Positions 50,872 to 59,642 of a DNA stretch of 64,000 bases are shown piece by piece. Under the pieces are notes generated by a model. The model ran no database searches. It saw only the letters and a list, made by a program, of their open reading frames with translations, and had not been told where the DNA came from. Made by a program: the position numbers and the translations under genes. The stretch is from assembly GCF_036345155.1 (NCBI RefSeq), contig NZ_CP107772.1, positions 5,270,001 to 5,334,000 of the forward strand, read 5' to 3'. How positions within the stretch are numbered: the stretch's first letter is position 1; each line of letters begins with the position of its first letter. This DNA is from Streptomyces sp. NBC_00582 (GTDB lineage Bacteria > Actinomycetota > Actinomycetes > Streptomycetales > Streptomycetaceae).

Positions 50872-53094
50872 ATGGGCATTCTCACTCGCCTTCGGAACGC
50901 ATTCGGCCGCTCACGCAAGGGGCGTACCGCCGAGGCGGAGGGTGCGGAACAGGTTCCCTCGCAGGAACCCGCTTCTTCCCGGGAGGAGGGGCGGGCCGAG
51001 GAACCGGCGTCCCCCCCTGCCCCCGCCCCGGAGTCCAGCCCTGCCCCGGCCCCGGCGGTCGCCACGATCCCCGAGCCCCGCCCGGCAACCGACTCGGAGC
51101 ACGAACTCGTCTCGGCGGCCTTCGACAACGTCACGGTGCCTCGACCGACCCGCTCGGGGGAGACCGGGGGGTCGGAGACGGCTCCGTCCGAGACGACGCC
51201 TTCGGCTGAGGAGAAGCCGTCCTCCGGGGCGGAGCCCGAGGTCGGGGGCGCGAGCGAGGCCGAGGCCGAGGCTGACGAGAAGTCTTCCGGCGAAGCGAAC
51301 GTCGAGGGCGAGGCCGAGGCTGAGCCGTCGGCCGAGGCGGGGGCGGGGGCGGAGGTAGCTGACGCCGGGGCCGCCGCCACGGAGGCGGAGCCCGAGGCCG
51401 AGGCCGAAGAGCCGGTGGCGGAGGCCGCCGCGGTGGCGTCGGAGGACACCGAAACCATCGAGGAGGCCGACGCCGCCCCTGAGGCCAACGGCGACGACCT
51501 CTCCGAGGGCAAGCCGGAGGCTGACGCGGAGACCGAGGAGCCGAAGGCGGAGGTGGCTGACGCCGGGGCCGCCGCCACGGAGGCGGAGCCCGAGGCCGAG
51601 GCCGAAGAGCCGGTGGCGGAGGCTGCCGCTGTGGAGTCGGCGGACACCGAAACCACCGAGGAGGCCGACGCCGCCCCTGAGGCCAACGACGACGACCTCT
51701 CCGAGGGCAAGCCGGAGGCTGACGCGGAGACCGAGGGCGAGCCTGAGGCCGCTGTGGTGGAGTCGGCGGACGCCGACACCGCCGAGGCGCCGACGGAAGC
51801 GTCCCCCGAGGAGCCGGTGGCCGAGGCCACGGACGCCGCGACCACCGCGGAGACCCCGGCCGAGGAAGAGCCCGCGGCCGCCGCCGACGCGCAGGCACCG
51901 GCAGAGGCGACGGACGCTCCCGCAGGGACGGACACCGAGACGCCCGAGGCGGCTCCGGAGCCGGAGGCCCAGGCCGAGACGTCCACCGGGACCGTGGCCC
52001 CCACCACCGACACTCCCGAGGCGAAGGTCGACGCGGACGCCCAGGTCGAAGCCGTAGCCGAGCCGGAGGCCCAGACCGAGACGCCCACCGGGACCGTGGC
52101 CCCCACCACCGACACTCCCGAGGCGAAGGTCGACGCGGACGCCCAGGTCGAAGCCGTAGCCGAGCCGGAGGCCGAGGCCGAGGCGGCCACCGACGCCCCC
52201 GCCGAGCCCGACGCCGAGACCCCGGCCCCCACCGCCGACGCCCCCGAGCCGGAGGCAGAGGCGGACGCCGAGCCGAAGCCCGAGGCCGAAGCGAAGCCCG
52301 AGCCGGAGGCTCAGGCTGCCGCCGAAGCCGAGCCGGAGGCAGCGGCGGAGGCAGAGGTTCCGGAGGAGACGGCCGCCCCCGAGCCCGCCGCCACCACCGA
52401 GACGGACACCCCGGAGCCCGCCACCGCCGCGGAGGCCACCGCCGCCGGCGACGACGACGAAGCCGTCGTCACCCCCGTGGCCGGTGACGCCGCCGGGCTC
52501 GCTCTCGCCAAGGCCGGTCTCACCGCCGCCCGGGCCAGCGTGTACCTCGTCCTCGACCGCTCCGCGAGCATGCGCCCGTACTACAAGGACGGCTCCGCCG
52601 CGGCCCTCGCCGACCAGACGCTCGCCCTCGCCACCCACCTCACCCCCGACGCCCCCACGGTCCACGTCGTCTTCTTCTCGACCGAACTCGACGGCACCAC
52701 CGACCTCACCCCCGCCTCCCCCGAGAACGCGATCGACGAGGCGCACGCGGGCCTCGGCCGGATGGGCCGTACCAGCTACCACGCCGCCGTCGCCGCCGTA
52801 CTCGCCCACTACGACGAGAACGCCACCCCCGGCACCCCCGCCCTGGTCGTCTTCCAGACGGACGGCGCCCCGGACGCCAAGACCCCGGCCACCCAGTCCC
52901 TCACCGACGCCGCGAAGAGCCACCCCTCGGTGTTCTTCTCCTTCGTCGCCTTCGGTGAGCACGACAACAAGGCCTTCGACTACCTCCGCAAGCTGAAGAC
53001 CGGGAACACGGCCTTCTTCCACGCGGGCCCGACCCCCCTGGAGCTCACCGACGCGGAGCTCTACGACGGCGTCCTCATCGACTGGCGCCCGTAG
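50872..53094 (+). CDS. VWA-domain protein with a very long acidic repeat region
   Basis: A 740-residue protein. A short basic start ([20 protein letters not shown]) is followed by about 500 residues that are almost only Ala, Glu, Pro, Thr, Asp and Val, with internal duplications. The C-terminal 195 residues are a complete TerF-like VWA domain: [15 protein letters not shown] (the MIDAS DxSxS), [16 protein letters not shown] (MIDAS Thr) and VFQTDGAPD (MIDAS Asp). The N-terminus has no signal peptide, so it is probably cytoplasmic. Comparable VWA proteins belong to tellurite-resistance-type (Ter) systems. The acidic arm may be a spacer or a cation-binding polymer. Confidence 0.85.
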   Translation: MGILTRLRNAFGRSRKGRTAEAEGAEQVPSQEPASSREEGRAEEPASPPAPAPESSPAPAPAVATIPEPRPATDSEHELVSAAFDNVTVPRPTRSGETGGSETAPSETTPSAEEKPSSGAEPEVGGASEAEAEADEKSSGEANVEGEAEAEPSAEAGAGAEVADAGAAATEAEPEAEAEEPVAEAAAVASEDTETIEEADAAPEANGDDLSEGKPEADAETEEPKAEVADAGAAATEAEPEAEAEEPVAEAAAVESADTETTEEADAAPEANDDDLSEGKPEADAETEGEPEAAVVESADADTAEAPTEASPEEPVAEATDAATTAETPAEEEPAAAADAQAPAEATDAPAGTDTETPEAAPEPEAQAETSTGTVAPTTDTPEAKVDADAQVEAVAEPEAQTETPTGTVAPTTDTPEAKVDADAQVEAVAEPEAEAEAATDAPAEPDAETPAPTADAPEPEAEADAEPKPEAEAKPEPEAQAAAEAEPEAAAEAEVPEETAAPEPAATTETDTPEPATAAEATAAGDDDEAVVTPVAGDAAGLALAKAGLTAARASVYLVLDRSASMRPYYKDGSAAALADQTLALATHLTPDAPTVHVVFFSTELDGTTDLTPASPENAIDEAHAGLGRMGRTSYHAAVAAVLAHYDENATPGTPALVVFQTDGAPDAKTPATQSLTDAAKSHPSVFFSFVAFGEHDNKAFDYLRKLKTGNTAFFHAGPTPLELTDAELYDGVLIDWRP
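51352..51735 (+). repeat. 198-bp tandem duplication inside the VWA gene
   Basis: The unit from 51352 repeats from 51550 with few changes and the copy is recognisable to about 51735. Each unit encodes 66 residues beginning [20 protein letters not shown] and containing [20 protein letters not shown]. Confidence 0.9.
51964..52167 (+). repeat. 102-bp tandem duplication inside the VWA gene
   Basis: The unit at 51964-52065 is followed by a near-identical copy at 52066-52167. Each encodes 34 residues containing [21 protein letters not shown] partial third copy may begin at 52168. Confidence 0.9.
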
Positions 53095-53120
53095 CACCAC
53101 GGCCCGATCCGCACCACTCC

Positions 53121-53168
53121 GTATGCCGCCCGCTTCTCACCCCGTAAAACGGGAAGCGGGCGGCATAC
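53121..53168 (+). terminator. Hairpin between the VWA gene and metG
   Basis: GTATGCCGCCCGCTTC pairs perfectly with GAAGCGGGCGGCATAC. Within the loop CCCGT and ACGGG form a second small hairpin. No T tract follows. It probably ends the VWA transcript; a leader role for metG is less likely but possible. Confidence 0.65.
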
Positions 53169-53232
53169 ACATGTCGGCTACGATTTCAAGGTTCGCAATA
53201 GCAGCAACAAACCGACCTGGGAGCAGCCCCCG

Positions 53233-54951
53233 ATGGCTCGACACCTCATCACCAGCGCCCTTCCGTACATCAACGGAATCAAGCACCTGGGCAACATGGT
53301 GGGGTCCATGCTCCCGGCGGACGTGTACTCCCGGTACCTCCGCCAGCGCGGCCACGACGTCCTGTACATCTGCGCCACGGACGAGCACGGCACCCCCGCC
53401 GAGCTGGCCGCGAAGGAGCAGGGCATCCCGGTCGCCGAGTTCTGCGCCCAGGCCCACGACGCGCAGAAGGCGGTCTACGACGGCTTCGCGCTGGCGTTCG
53501 ACTACTTCGGCCGCAGCTCCAGCCCCCAGAACGTCGAGATCACCCAGCACTTCGCCCGCCGCCTCAACGAGAACGGCTTCATCGAGGAGCGGGCGATCCG
53601 CCAGGTCTACAGCCCCGCCGACGGCCGTTTCCTCCCGGACCGCTATGTCGAGGGCACCTGCCCCCACTGCGGCTACGACAAGGCCCGCGGCGACCAGTGC
53701 GAGAACTGCACCCGGGTGCTCGACCCCACCGACCTGATCAACCCCCGCTCGGCGATCTCCGGCTCCACGGACCTCGAGGTCCGTGAGACCAAGCACCTCT
53801 TCCTCCTCCAGTCCAAGCTCCAGCACGAGGTCGAGGAGTGGGTCTCCCGGCACGAGGGCGACTGGCCGCAGCTCGCCTCCTCCATCGCCCGCAAGTGGCT
53901 GAACGAGGGCCTGCACGACCGTGCCATCACCCGTGACCTGGACTGGGGCGTCCCCGTCCCGGCCGACACCTGGCCGGAGCTGGCCGCCGAGGGCAAGGTC
54001 TTCTACGTCTGGTTCGACGCGCCGATCGAGTACATCGGCGCGACGAAGGAGTGGTCGGACCTCGACCCGGAGAACCGGGACTGGAAGTCCTGGTGGTACG
54101 AGGCGGACGCGAGCGTCCGCTACACCGAGTTCATGGCCAAGGACAACGTCCCCTTCCACACGGTGATGTTCCCGGCCACCGAGCTGGGCGTGCGCGAGCC
54201 GTGGAAGAAGGTCGACTACGTCAAGGCCTTCAACTGGCTGACGTACTACGGCGGGAAGTTCTCCACGAGCCAGAAGCGGGGCGTCTTCACCGACCAGGCC
54301 CTGGACATCCTCCCGGCCGACTACTGGCGCTACTTCCTCATCGCCAACGCCCCCGAGTCGGACGACTCGTCCTTCACCTGGGAGCACTTCACGGCCACGG
54401 TGAACAAGGACCTCGCCGACACCCTGGGCAACTTCGTCAACCGCGTCCTGTCCTTCTCCCGGAAGCGCTTCGGCGACGAGGTCCCGGCGGGCAGCGCCCC
54501 CGGCGAGGCGGAGACCCGCCTCGGCGACCAGATCGCCGACCTGCTCGCCGAGTACGAGGCGCAGATGGAGGCCCTCCAGTTCCGCAAGGCGGCCGCCGCC
54601 CTGCGCGCCCTGTGGTCCGCGGGCAACTCCTACCTGGAGGAGAAGGCCCCCTGGCTGGAGATCAAGACCGACAAGGACGGCGCGGCCCTCACCCTGCGGA
54701 CGGCGATGAACCTGATCCACCTCTACTCGGTGGTCTCGGAGCCCTTCATCCCGACGACGGCGAAGACCATGCGCGAGGCGTTCTCCCTCACCTCCGACAC
54801 GGCCACCTGGGTCACCCCCGACGAGGCCCGCGCCCTCACCACGGTCCCCGCCGGCACCCCCTTCACCGTCCCCCCGGTCCTCTTCGCCAAGCTCACGGAC
54901 GACGACCTGGCGGCCTACAAGGAGCGCTTCGGCGGCGAACCGACCGCGTAA
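53233..54951 (+). CDS. metG: Methionyl-tRNA synthetase
   Basis: A 572-residue class I synthetase that charges tRNA-Met. The HIGH-type motif is in [15 protein letters not shown] and the KMSKS-type motif is [10 protein letters not shown] zinc knuckle ([17 protein letters not shown]) sits in the connective peptide, and tryptophan/tyrosine-rich stretches ([17 protein letters not shown]) line the site. There is no C-terminal beta-barrel tRNA-binding extension, which is normal for actinobacterial enzymes. It starts at an ATG after GGGAGC. The gene is complete and looks like the main house-keeping copy. Confidence 0.96.
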   Translation: MARHLITSALPYINGIKHLGNMVGSMLPADVYSRYLRQRGHDVLYICATDEHGTPAELAAKEQGIPVAEFCAQAHDAQKAVYDGFALAFDYFGRSSSPQNVEITQHFARRLNENGFIEERAIRQVYSPADGRFLPDRYVEGTCPHCGYDKARGDQCENCTRVLDPTDLINPRSAISGSTDLEVRETKHLFLLQSKLQHEVEEWVSRHEGDWPQLASSIARKWLNEGLHDRAITRDLDWGVPVPADTWPELAAEGKVFYVWFDAPIEYIGATKEWSDLDPENRDWKSWWYEADASVRYTEFMAKDNVPFHTVMFPATELGVREPWKKVDYVKAFNWLTYYGGKFSTSQKRGVFTDQALDILPADYWRYFLIANAPESDDSSFTWEHFTATVNKDLADTLGNFVNRVLSFSRKRFGDEVPAGSAPGEAETRLGDQIADLLAEYEAQMEALQFRKAAAALRALWSAGNSYLEEKAPWLEIKTDKDGAALTLRTAMNLIHLYSVVSEPFIPTTAKTMREAFSLTSDTATWVTPDEARALTTVPAGTPFTVPPVLFAKLTDDDLAAYKERFGGEPTA

Positions 54952-55036
54952 TCGCACGGAAAGCGCGTTCGAAAGGACGAGCCCGCAGGCATACTCCCCT
55001 CGACACCAGTTCAACGGTACGGGGGGCGTACGCACG

Positions 55037-57031
55037 GTGGACTTCACGTCCTGGGGGGACTGGCTGCGCGCCTGCTTGGGCGCGGCGGTCACCTTCCTCC
55101 TGATCATTCCGGGGTGGCGGCTGGTCGCGCGGGCGGCCGCCTTCGGTGATCCGCACCGGCACACGGGGCGCCGTATCGGCCTGGTCCCACGCCGCGCGAT
55201 CCGGCCGCGCGCGGACGCCCTCCGCCCCCGACTGCGCGGGGCACGGGCGCTCCGCCGCTACTACGGCACGGCCGCCACGACACCGTTCGACGAGCAACTG
55301 GACCGGTTGGCGGAGGCGGACCGCTCGGCCCGCGTGCTGGTGGTGGGGCGCCGGGTGTGGTGTGGCGCCGTACCGCTGGCGCTGCTGCTGTCCGGCGCTC
55401 TGCTCGGGGCGTGGATCGTCGTCGGCGAGTACGTCGCAGGACCCTTCGTCGACGTCTACGGCCCCTCCACGTACCTCCCGCAGATTTTCGGTACCGACGG
55501 CTGGTACGTCCAGGGCGACGACGCCTGCGCCTCCTGGTCCCTGCTGACCGGGTGCGAGGCGGATGCCTGGCCGTGGTGGCACGGTGCCGAGAGGGGGCTG
55601 CTGTTCGGCATGGCCCTGGCGTGCGTCGGATCCGCGTGGCTCCTGCGGCGGGCGGCGCTGCGGAGCTTCGCCGTCTGGGCACGCCAGGAGCCGCCCCTGC
55701 TCGCCTGCCTGGACGCGCTCACGGCCGCCCGGGACGCCCTGCGCCTGCCGAGCCCGGAGGCGACCGTGCTCGATGAGAAGGTCGCCGAACTGCGCGTCCG
55801 GCTGCTGGACTTCGCCCGGGAGAGCCTTCCCCTCGACACGGACCGCCGTGCCGACCTGGAGGAACACTCCCGACGCGTCACCGACGCGTTGAAGGAGGCC
55901 ACCGGCCGGTTCCTGAGCGACGGGACCACGGCCCTGCCCGACCTGGTGGAGTTGCTCGCCACCCTTCAGGACCGGCTGCACGCCTCCCGTTGGTTCGCCC
56001 TGCTCGACCCGGCCCAGATGGCTCCCGTGCCGTCTCCCGGCCCGCCACCCGCCCCCGCCCCGGCGGCGGCCGCCGGCCCCGCGGCCGACACCGGCCGCTG
56101 GCAGCGCTACATGTGGGTGGCCACCGCGATGCCGACCGTCCCCGCCCTGCTGGCCCTCGCGTTCACGGCGGTGACGATCAGCCAGGCCGACGAGAACCTG
56201 GGCCTCACCAGGCGTGACCAGGTGGCCACCACGTACAGCGAGGCCGTCGACGGCCTGGGCGACGACTCGATCGATGTCAGAACCAGCAACATCCTGCTCC
56301 TGCAGGGCATCATGCGCGAATCGCCGGGCGAGCAGCCGGCGATCGTCAAGATACTGAGCGGCTACATAAGGAATCGCGCGAAGATGCCCGCGAAGGCGAC
56401 GGCCGACCGCCTGCGCAAGAACACCAAGACCCGCCCCGCCGCCGATGTGCAGGCAGCCCTGGACGCCCTGGGTTCACGGCTGCAGAACGTGGAAGCGGAC
56501 CCGTACATCGACCTGCGCGACACCTTCCTGGTGGGTGCGGATCTCACCGGGGCCCAGTTCGCCGGCGCGGACCTGCGGGGCGCCGATCTGAGCCGTGCCT
56601 TCCTGACGCAGGGCGAGTTCAGCTATGCCCTCTTCAACAACGCCCGCATGGAGGGCGCCGAGCTGAGCGACGGCAACTTCTACGACGCCGACCTCACCTC
56701 GACCGATCTCACCGGGGCCTGGCTGGACGGAACGAATCTCGTCGACGCGGACCTCACGAGCGCCAGGCTCACCAAGGCCATCGGTGTGTACGAAGGGGAC
56801 AGCGTGTACCTCGTCGACGCGGACCTGACCGCCGCCGATCTGTCGGAGGCGGATCTGAGGGGGGCGGATCTGTCGAACGCCGACCTCGGCAGGGACGACC
56901 GCCAGGGTCTCCCGGCGGCGGACGTCACCGGCACGAACTTCATCGGCGCCGACCTGGACGGCACCCGGCTGGTCGGCGTGGACCGTGCCAAGGCCCTCTG
57001 GGGGAAGCCCGCCCCGCAGGACACGGCGTAG
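55037..57031 (+). CDS. Membrane protein with C-terminal pentapeptide repeats
   Basis: A 664-residue protein starting at a GTG. Hydrophobic helices lie near residues 11-28 (ACLGAAVTFLLIIPGW), 110-135 (AVPLALLLSGALLGAWIVVG), 187-205 and 355-380 (MPTVPALLALAFTAVTISQ). From about residue 490 the protein is made of A(D/N)LxG pentapeptides (YIDLRDTFLVGADLTGAQFA, GADLRGADLSRAFLTQGEF, VDADLTAADLSEADLRGADL), forming a four-sided beta-helix. The same arrangement is known in actinobacterial signalling or membrane proteins of unknown role. It follows metG by 85 bases. Confidence 0.87.
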   Translation: MDFTSWGDWLRACLGAAVTFLLIIPGWRLVARAAAFGDPHRHTGRRIGLVPRRAIRPRADALRPRLRGARALRRYYGTAATTPFDEQLDRLAEADRSARVLVVGRRVWCGAVPLALLLSGALLGAWIVVGEYVAGPFVDVYGPSTYLPQIFGTDGWYVQGDDACASWSLLTGCEADAWPWWHGAERGLLFGMALACVGSAWLLRRAALRSFAVWARQEPPLLACLDALTAARDALRLPSPEATVLDEKVAELRVRLLDFARESLPLDTDRRADLEEHSRRVTDALKEATGRFLSDGTTALPDLVELLATLQDRLHASRWFALLDPAQMAPVPSPGPPPAPAPAAAAGPAADTGRWQRYMWVATAMPTVPALLALAFTAVTISQADENLGLTRRDQVATTYSEAVDGLGDDSIDVRTSNILLLQGIMRESPGEQPAIVKILSGYIRNRAKMPAKATADRLRKNTKTRPAADVQAALDALGSRLQNVEADPYIDLRDTFLVGADLTGAQFAGADLRGADLSRAFLTQGEFSYALFNNARMEGAELSDGNFYDADLTSTDLTGAWLDGTNLVDADLTSARLTKAIGVYEGDSVYLVDADLTAADLSEADLRGADLSNADLGRDDRQGLPAADVTGTNFIGADLDGTRLVGVDRAKALWGKPAPQDTA

Positions 57032-57119
57032 AGGGGCCGAGGGGCCGGGGACCGAGCGCCCCGGGCCCCTCGCACCCGCCTTACTTCCCCCGGCGTCGCC
57101 GCCTGGCTGGAACGAGGAG

Positions 57120-57272
57120 ATGCAGGCCACGAAGGACGCGGCCTTCGCGAAGGCCGTGGAGTGGCAGTCCCTGAGCCCGGTGCAGATCGGAGCCGAGGAA
57201 GCCGCCCGCACCGCTCCCGCCGACTTCCTCGCCATATGCCGCAGCGACTCCTCGTGGAGAAAGGAACCGTAG
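57120..57272 (+). CDS. Short hypothetical protein
   Basis: Fifty residues from an ATG directly after GAGG: MQATKDAAFAKAVEWQSLSP and then QIGAEEAARTAPADFLAICR. Codon third positions are mostly G or C and the composition looks protein-like, but a minus-strand frame over the same bases is also open. It may be a small gene or the end of a decayed one. Confidence 0.35.
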   Translation: MQATKDAAFAKAVEWQSLSPVQIGAEEAARTAPADFLAICRSDSSWRKEP

Positions 57273-57312
57273 ACCGTCGCCTCACGGGGACTGGCGTCCC
57301 AGTGCAACTTGG

Positions 57313-57444
57313 TCACACCACCCCGTGCAGGACCGCCCGTTCTTCCCGGCCCAGCCGCTCGCGCAGGTCCTTCGCCACCGCCTCCAGCGCCTGCGCGTGG
57401 CGAGGACTGAAGGCGACCGGCGGTGAGGGCTGCTCGACAGGCAT
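57313..57444 (-). CDS. Short hypothetical protein, possibly frameshifted
   Basis: Forty-three residues on the minus strand: MPVEQPSPPVAFSPRHAQAL and EAVAKDLRERLGREERAVLH. The stop overlaps a GTG in another frame that continues TKLHWDASPREATVYGSFLH, which also looks coding. A single base change could join the two, so this may be a pseudogene. The rest of the 57032-57573 gap holds nothing I recognise. Confidence 0.3.
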   Translation of the reverse strand: MPVEQPSPPVAFSPRHAQALEAVAKDLRERLGREERAVLHGVV

Positions 57445-57573
57445 CTCGGACCGTCCGCTGGCTTCTGGCCCCTGAGAACGAGGTCGTGCGGCTCGCCTGA
57501 CCTCATGGGGCACGCGCAACCCCTCTGTTTTCCACCGCGTCTCCGACTACGACATCCACCAAGGGGGTACTCC

Positions 57574-57939
57574 ATGGCGCTGTTCGGGAACGCGCACACG
57601 ATCGACTCGGCGATCGCCCAGCAGGACTACGCGCGGCTGCTGGGACAGGGTGAGCAGGTGCATGCCGCGTACCTGCTGATCCGGGACACGATCCTGTTCA
57701 CGGACCGGCGGCTGCTGCTGGTCGACAAGCAGGGGATCACCGGCAAGAAGGTGGAGTACCACTCCGTCCCGTACCGCAGCATCACGCACTTCGCGGTCGA
57801 GACCGCCGGCACCTTCGACCTCGACGCCGAGCTGAAGATCTGGGTGTCCGGGACGTCCATGCCGATCCAGAAGACGTTCACCAAGGGCGTGGACATCTAC
57901 GAGGTGCAGGCGATCCTCACGCAGTTCGTCGCCAAGTAG
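57574..57939 (+). CDS. Bacterial PH-domain (bPH_1, PF08000) protein
   Basis: A 121-residue single-domain protein: YARLLGQGEQVHAAYLLIRD, TILFTDRRLLLVDKQGITGK, KVEYHSVPYRSITHFAVETA, AELKIWVSGTSMPIQKTFTK and a C-terminal helix (DIYEVQAILTQFV). This is the complete YvbH/YozO-like PH fold, 10-12 kDa, cytoplasmic. The ATG follows AAGGGGGT. The family is common and its function is unclear. A strong terminator follows. Confidence 0.92.
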   Translation: MALFGNAHTIDSAIAQQDYARLLGQGEQVHAAYLLIRDTILFTDRRLLLVDKQGITGKKVEYHSVPYRSITHFAVETAGTFDLDAELKIWVSGTSMPIQKTFTKGVDIYEVQAILTQFVAK

Positions 57940-57949
57940 CACACGCGAA

Positions 57950-57996
57950 GGTGGCCGGGCGGGACGCGGCTCGTGGTCCGCTCCCGCCCGGCCACC
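57950..57996 (+). terminator. Terminator after the PH-domain gene
   Basis: GGTGGCCGGGCGGG pairs over 14 bases with CCCGCCCGGCCACC around a 19-base loop, ten bases after the stop. No T tract. Confidence 0.7.
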
Positions 57997-58103
57997 GTCT
58001 TCCGCACGGCCACCGAGTCCCTCCACCCGGTGCCGTGCCGCTGCACCGGTCGCGCCGCCGGCTTCCCCGCGGCGCTCGAACGGGGCAGGTCTGGGGCAGC
58101 CGG

Positions 58104-59447
58104 TTACTTCAGGACGCCCGCGCCCGTCGTCGTCGGCAGGGACGTCGGGAGGTTCTTCGCCGAGGACTCCAGGCCCGCGGTCAGGGTCGGGGTCCAGTTG
58201 ACCGTCGTCTTGAGGTCCTTGGACGACGCGGCGTTGTAGGCGGCGACGAGGTCGGTCGCCGTGCCGTTGACCAGGTTGCCGGATCCCTTGATCGCGCCGG
58301 TGCCGTCGCCGCTGAGGAGCTTGGCGACCTTCACGGACGACGGGACCTTCCAGTAGTTGTCCTCGGCGACGACCTGGGCCTTGGCGCGGGAGTTGATGCT
58401 GTACAGGGGCGCGTAGCCGTTGAGGGTCGTGACGTCGTAGTAGTTGTTGTAGATGTGCACCTGGCCGACGCGGGTCAGCGGGGCGCGCTGGACGATGCCC
58501 TTCCACACGTTGTGGTGGATGGAGACGCGCAGCTTGCCGCCCGGCTCGCTGTCGCTGCTGCCGACCAGCATCGTCTTGTCGTGGCTGGTGAACTGGTTGC
58601 GCGAGACCGTCACGAGGTCGGAGCTCTTGGTGATGTCGAGCTCGCCGTCGTGGATCTGGTACTCGCGGCCGTAGTACTTGGGGTTGGCGCCGTCCAGGTG
58701 GGGCGTGTCGGTGAAGCTGTTGTGGTCGGCCCAGACATGGGTGGCGCCGCGCAGGGTCACCGAGTCGTAGTTGGAGTTCCAGTTGCCGTCGTCGCCGTCG
58801 GTCGGGTCCCACTGCGGGAAGCAGTCCTCGGTGGCGGAGAAGGCCAGGTTGCGGACGATGACGTTGTCCACGTTCTGGATCTGCAGCATGCCGCCGGTGA
58901 GGCCGGCGTTGGTGCCGGGGACGCCCACCAGCGTGGTGTTGGCGGGCACCCTGAAGACGATGTTCTTCGCCTGCTTGGTCTGGGCGGCCGCGCGGGCCTT
59001 CTCCTGGGTGCCGGAGGGGAGCTTGGAGCGGCCGTAGGTGGCGGGATCGTAGGCCTTCAGGTACGCCGAGAGGGAGTAGCCGGTGCCCGAGGCGTAGTCG
59101 GAGCAGGTCAGCTTCTTGCCCGAGTCGTCGGTGTTGGCGTCGATGGTGCCCTTGATCTTGATGATCCGGGGGGTGGTGTCGGACGCGGAGCCCAGCGCCT
59201 TCACGAGCTGGGCGCGGGTGGAGACGGTGAAGGTGTGCGCGGCGTCGGCCTTGGTGCCACCGGTGGTGCCCGTGCCGGAGGAGGCCCAGCCGTCCTTCGC
59301 GGCGAGCGTCTGGTGGTACAGGTCCACGGTCCCGGCGTTCGCGCTCATCACGATCGCACCGGCGCCGACACCGGCCGCGACGAGGGCGGCGGAGACGACG
59401 AGGGTGCGGCGGGTGCGGAGGGACCGGCGGTGGGTAGCAGCTGCCAC
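58104..59447 (-). CDS. Secreted pectate lyase (polysaccharide lyase family 1)
   Basis: A 447-residue exported enzyme; the GTG has AAGGA seven bases upstream. Signal peptide (RRTLVVSAALVAAGVGAGAI), then the parallel beta-helix of PL1. The calcium and catalytic region is intact: HVWADHNSFTDTPHLDG, SRNQFTSHDKTMLVGSSDS and the catalytic Arg in GIVQRAPLTRVGQVHIYNNY. It cuts polygalacturonate by beta-elimination. It is divergent from an FG-GAP protein gene across 195 bases. A Cthe_2159-like binding protein follows that gene. Confidence 0.93.
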   Translation of the reverse strand: MAAATHRRSLRTRRTLVVSAALVAAGVGAGAIVMSANAGTVDLYHQTLAAKDGWASSGTGTTGGTKADAAHTFTVSTRAQLVKALGSASDTTPRIIKIKGTIDANTDDSGKKLTCSDYASGTGYSLSAYLKAYDPATYGRSKLPSGTQEKARAAAQTKQAKNIVFRVPANTTLVGVPGTNAGLTGGMLQIQNVDNVIVRNLAFSATEDCFPQWDPTDGDDGNWNSNYDSVTLRGATHVWADHNSFTDTPHLDGANPKYYGREYQIHDGELDITKSSDLVTVSRNQFTSHDKTMLVGSSDSEPGGKLRVSIHHNVWKGIVQRAPLTRVGQVHIYNNYYDVTTLNGYAPLYSINSRAKAQVVAEDNYWKVPSSVKVAKLLSGDGTGAIKGSGNLVNGTATDLVAAYNAASSKDLKTTVNWTPTLTAGLESSAKNLPTSLPTTTGAGVLK

Positions 59448-59642
59448 GGGGGATCCTTACGGGGAGGAACGGGGGTTACGCCCTGTCAGTGGTCGCCGGT
59501 ACGTGAAGAGTTGCCGCGCGTCCGAGAATTTTTTCCGGACCCTCGTCCGCCACTTGATCAGACTCCTCCACCCTTCGCTCACATGCCGCCTAAGGTGCCC
59601 GTCGGGGGGCGAACGGCCCCTACGGGGAGGGGAACCACACAC

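Noticed and set aside
53121..53232. Riboswitch or T-box leader in front of metG
   Set aside because: The hairpin is a simple perfect inverted repeat just after the previous gene. No T-box sequence, specifier loop or SAM-binding core is visible.
57951..59642. Upstream extension of the FG-GAP protein frame by about 560 residues
   Set aside because: It runs antisense through the pectate lyase gene. The ATG at 59643 with a proper signal peptide is the real start.
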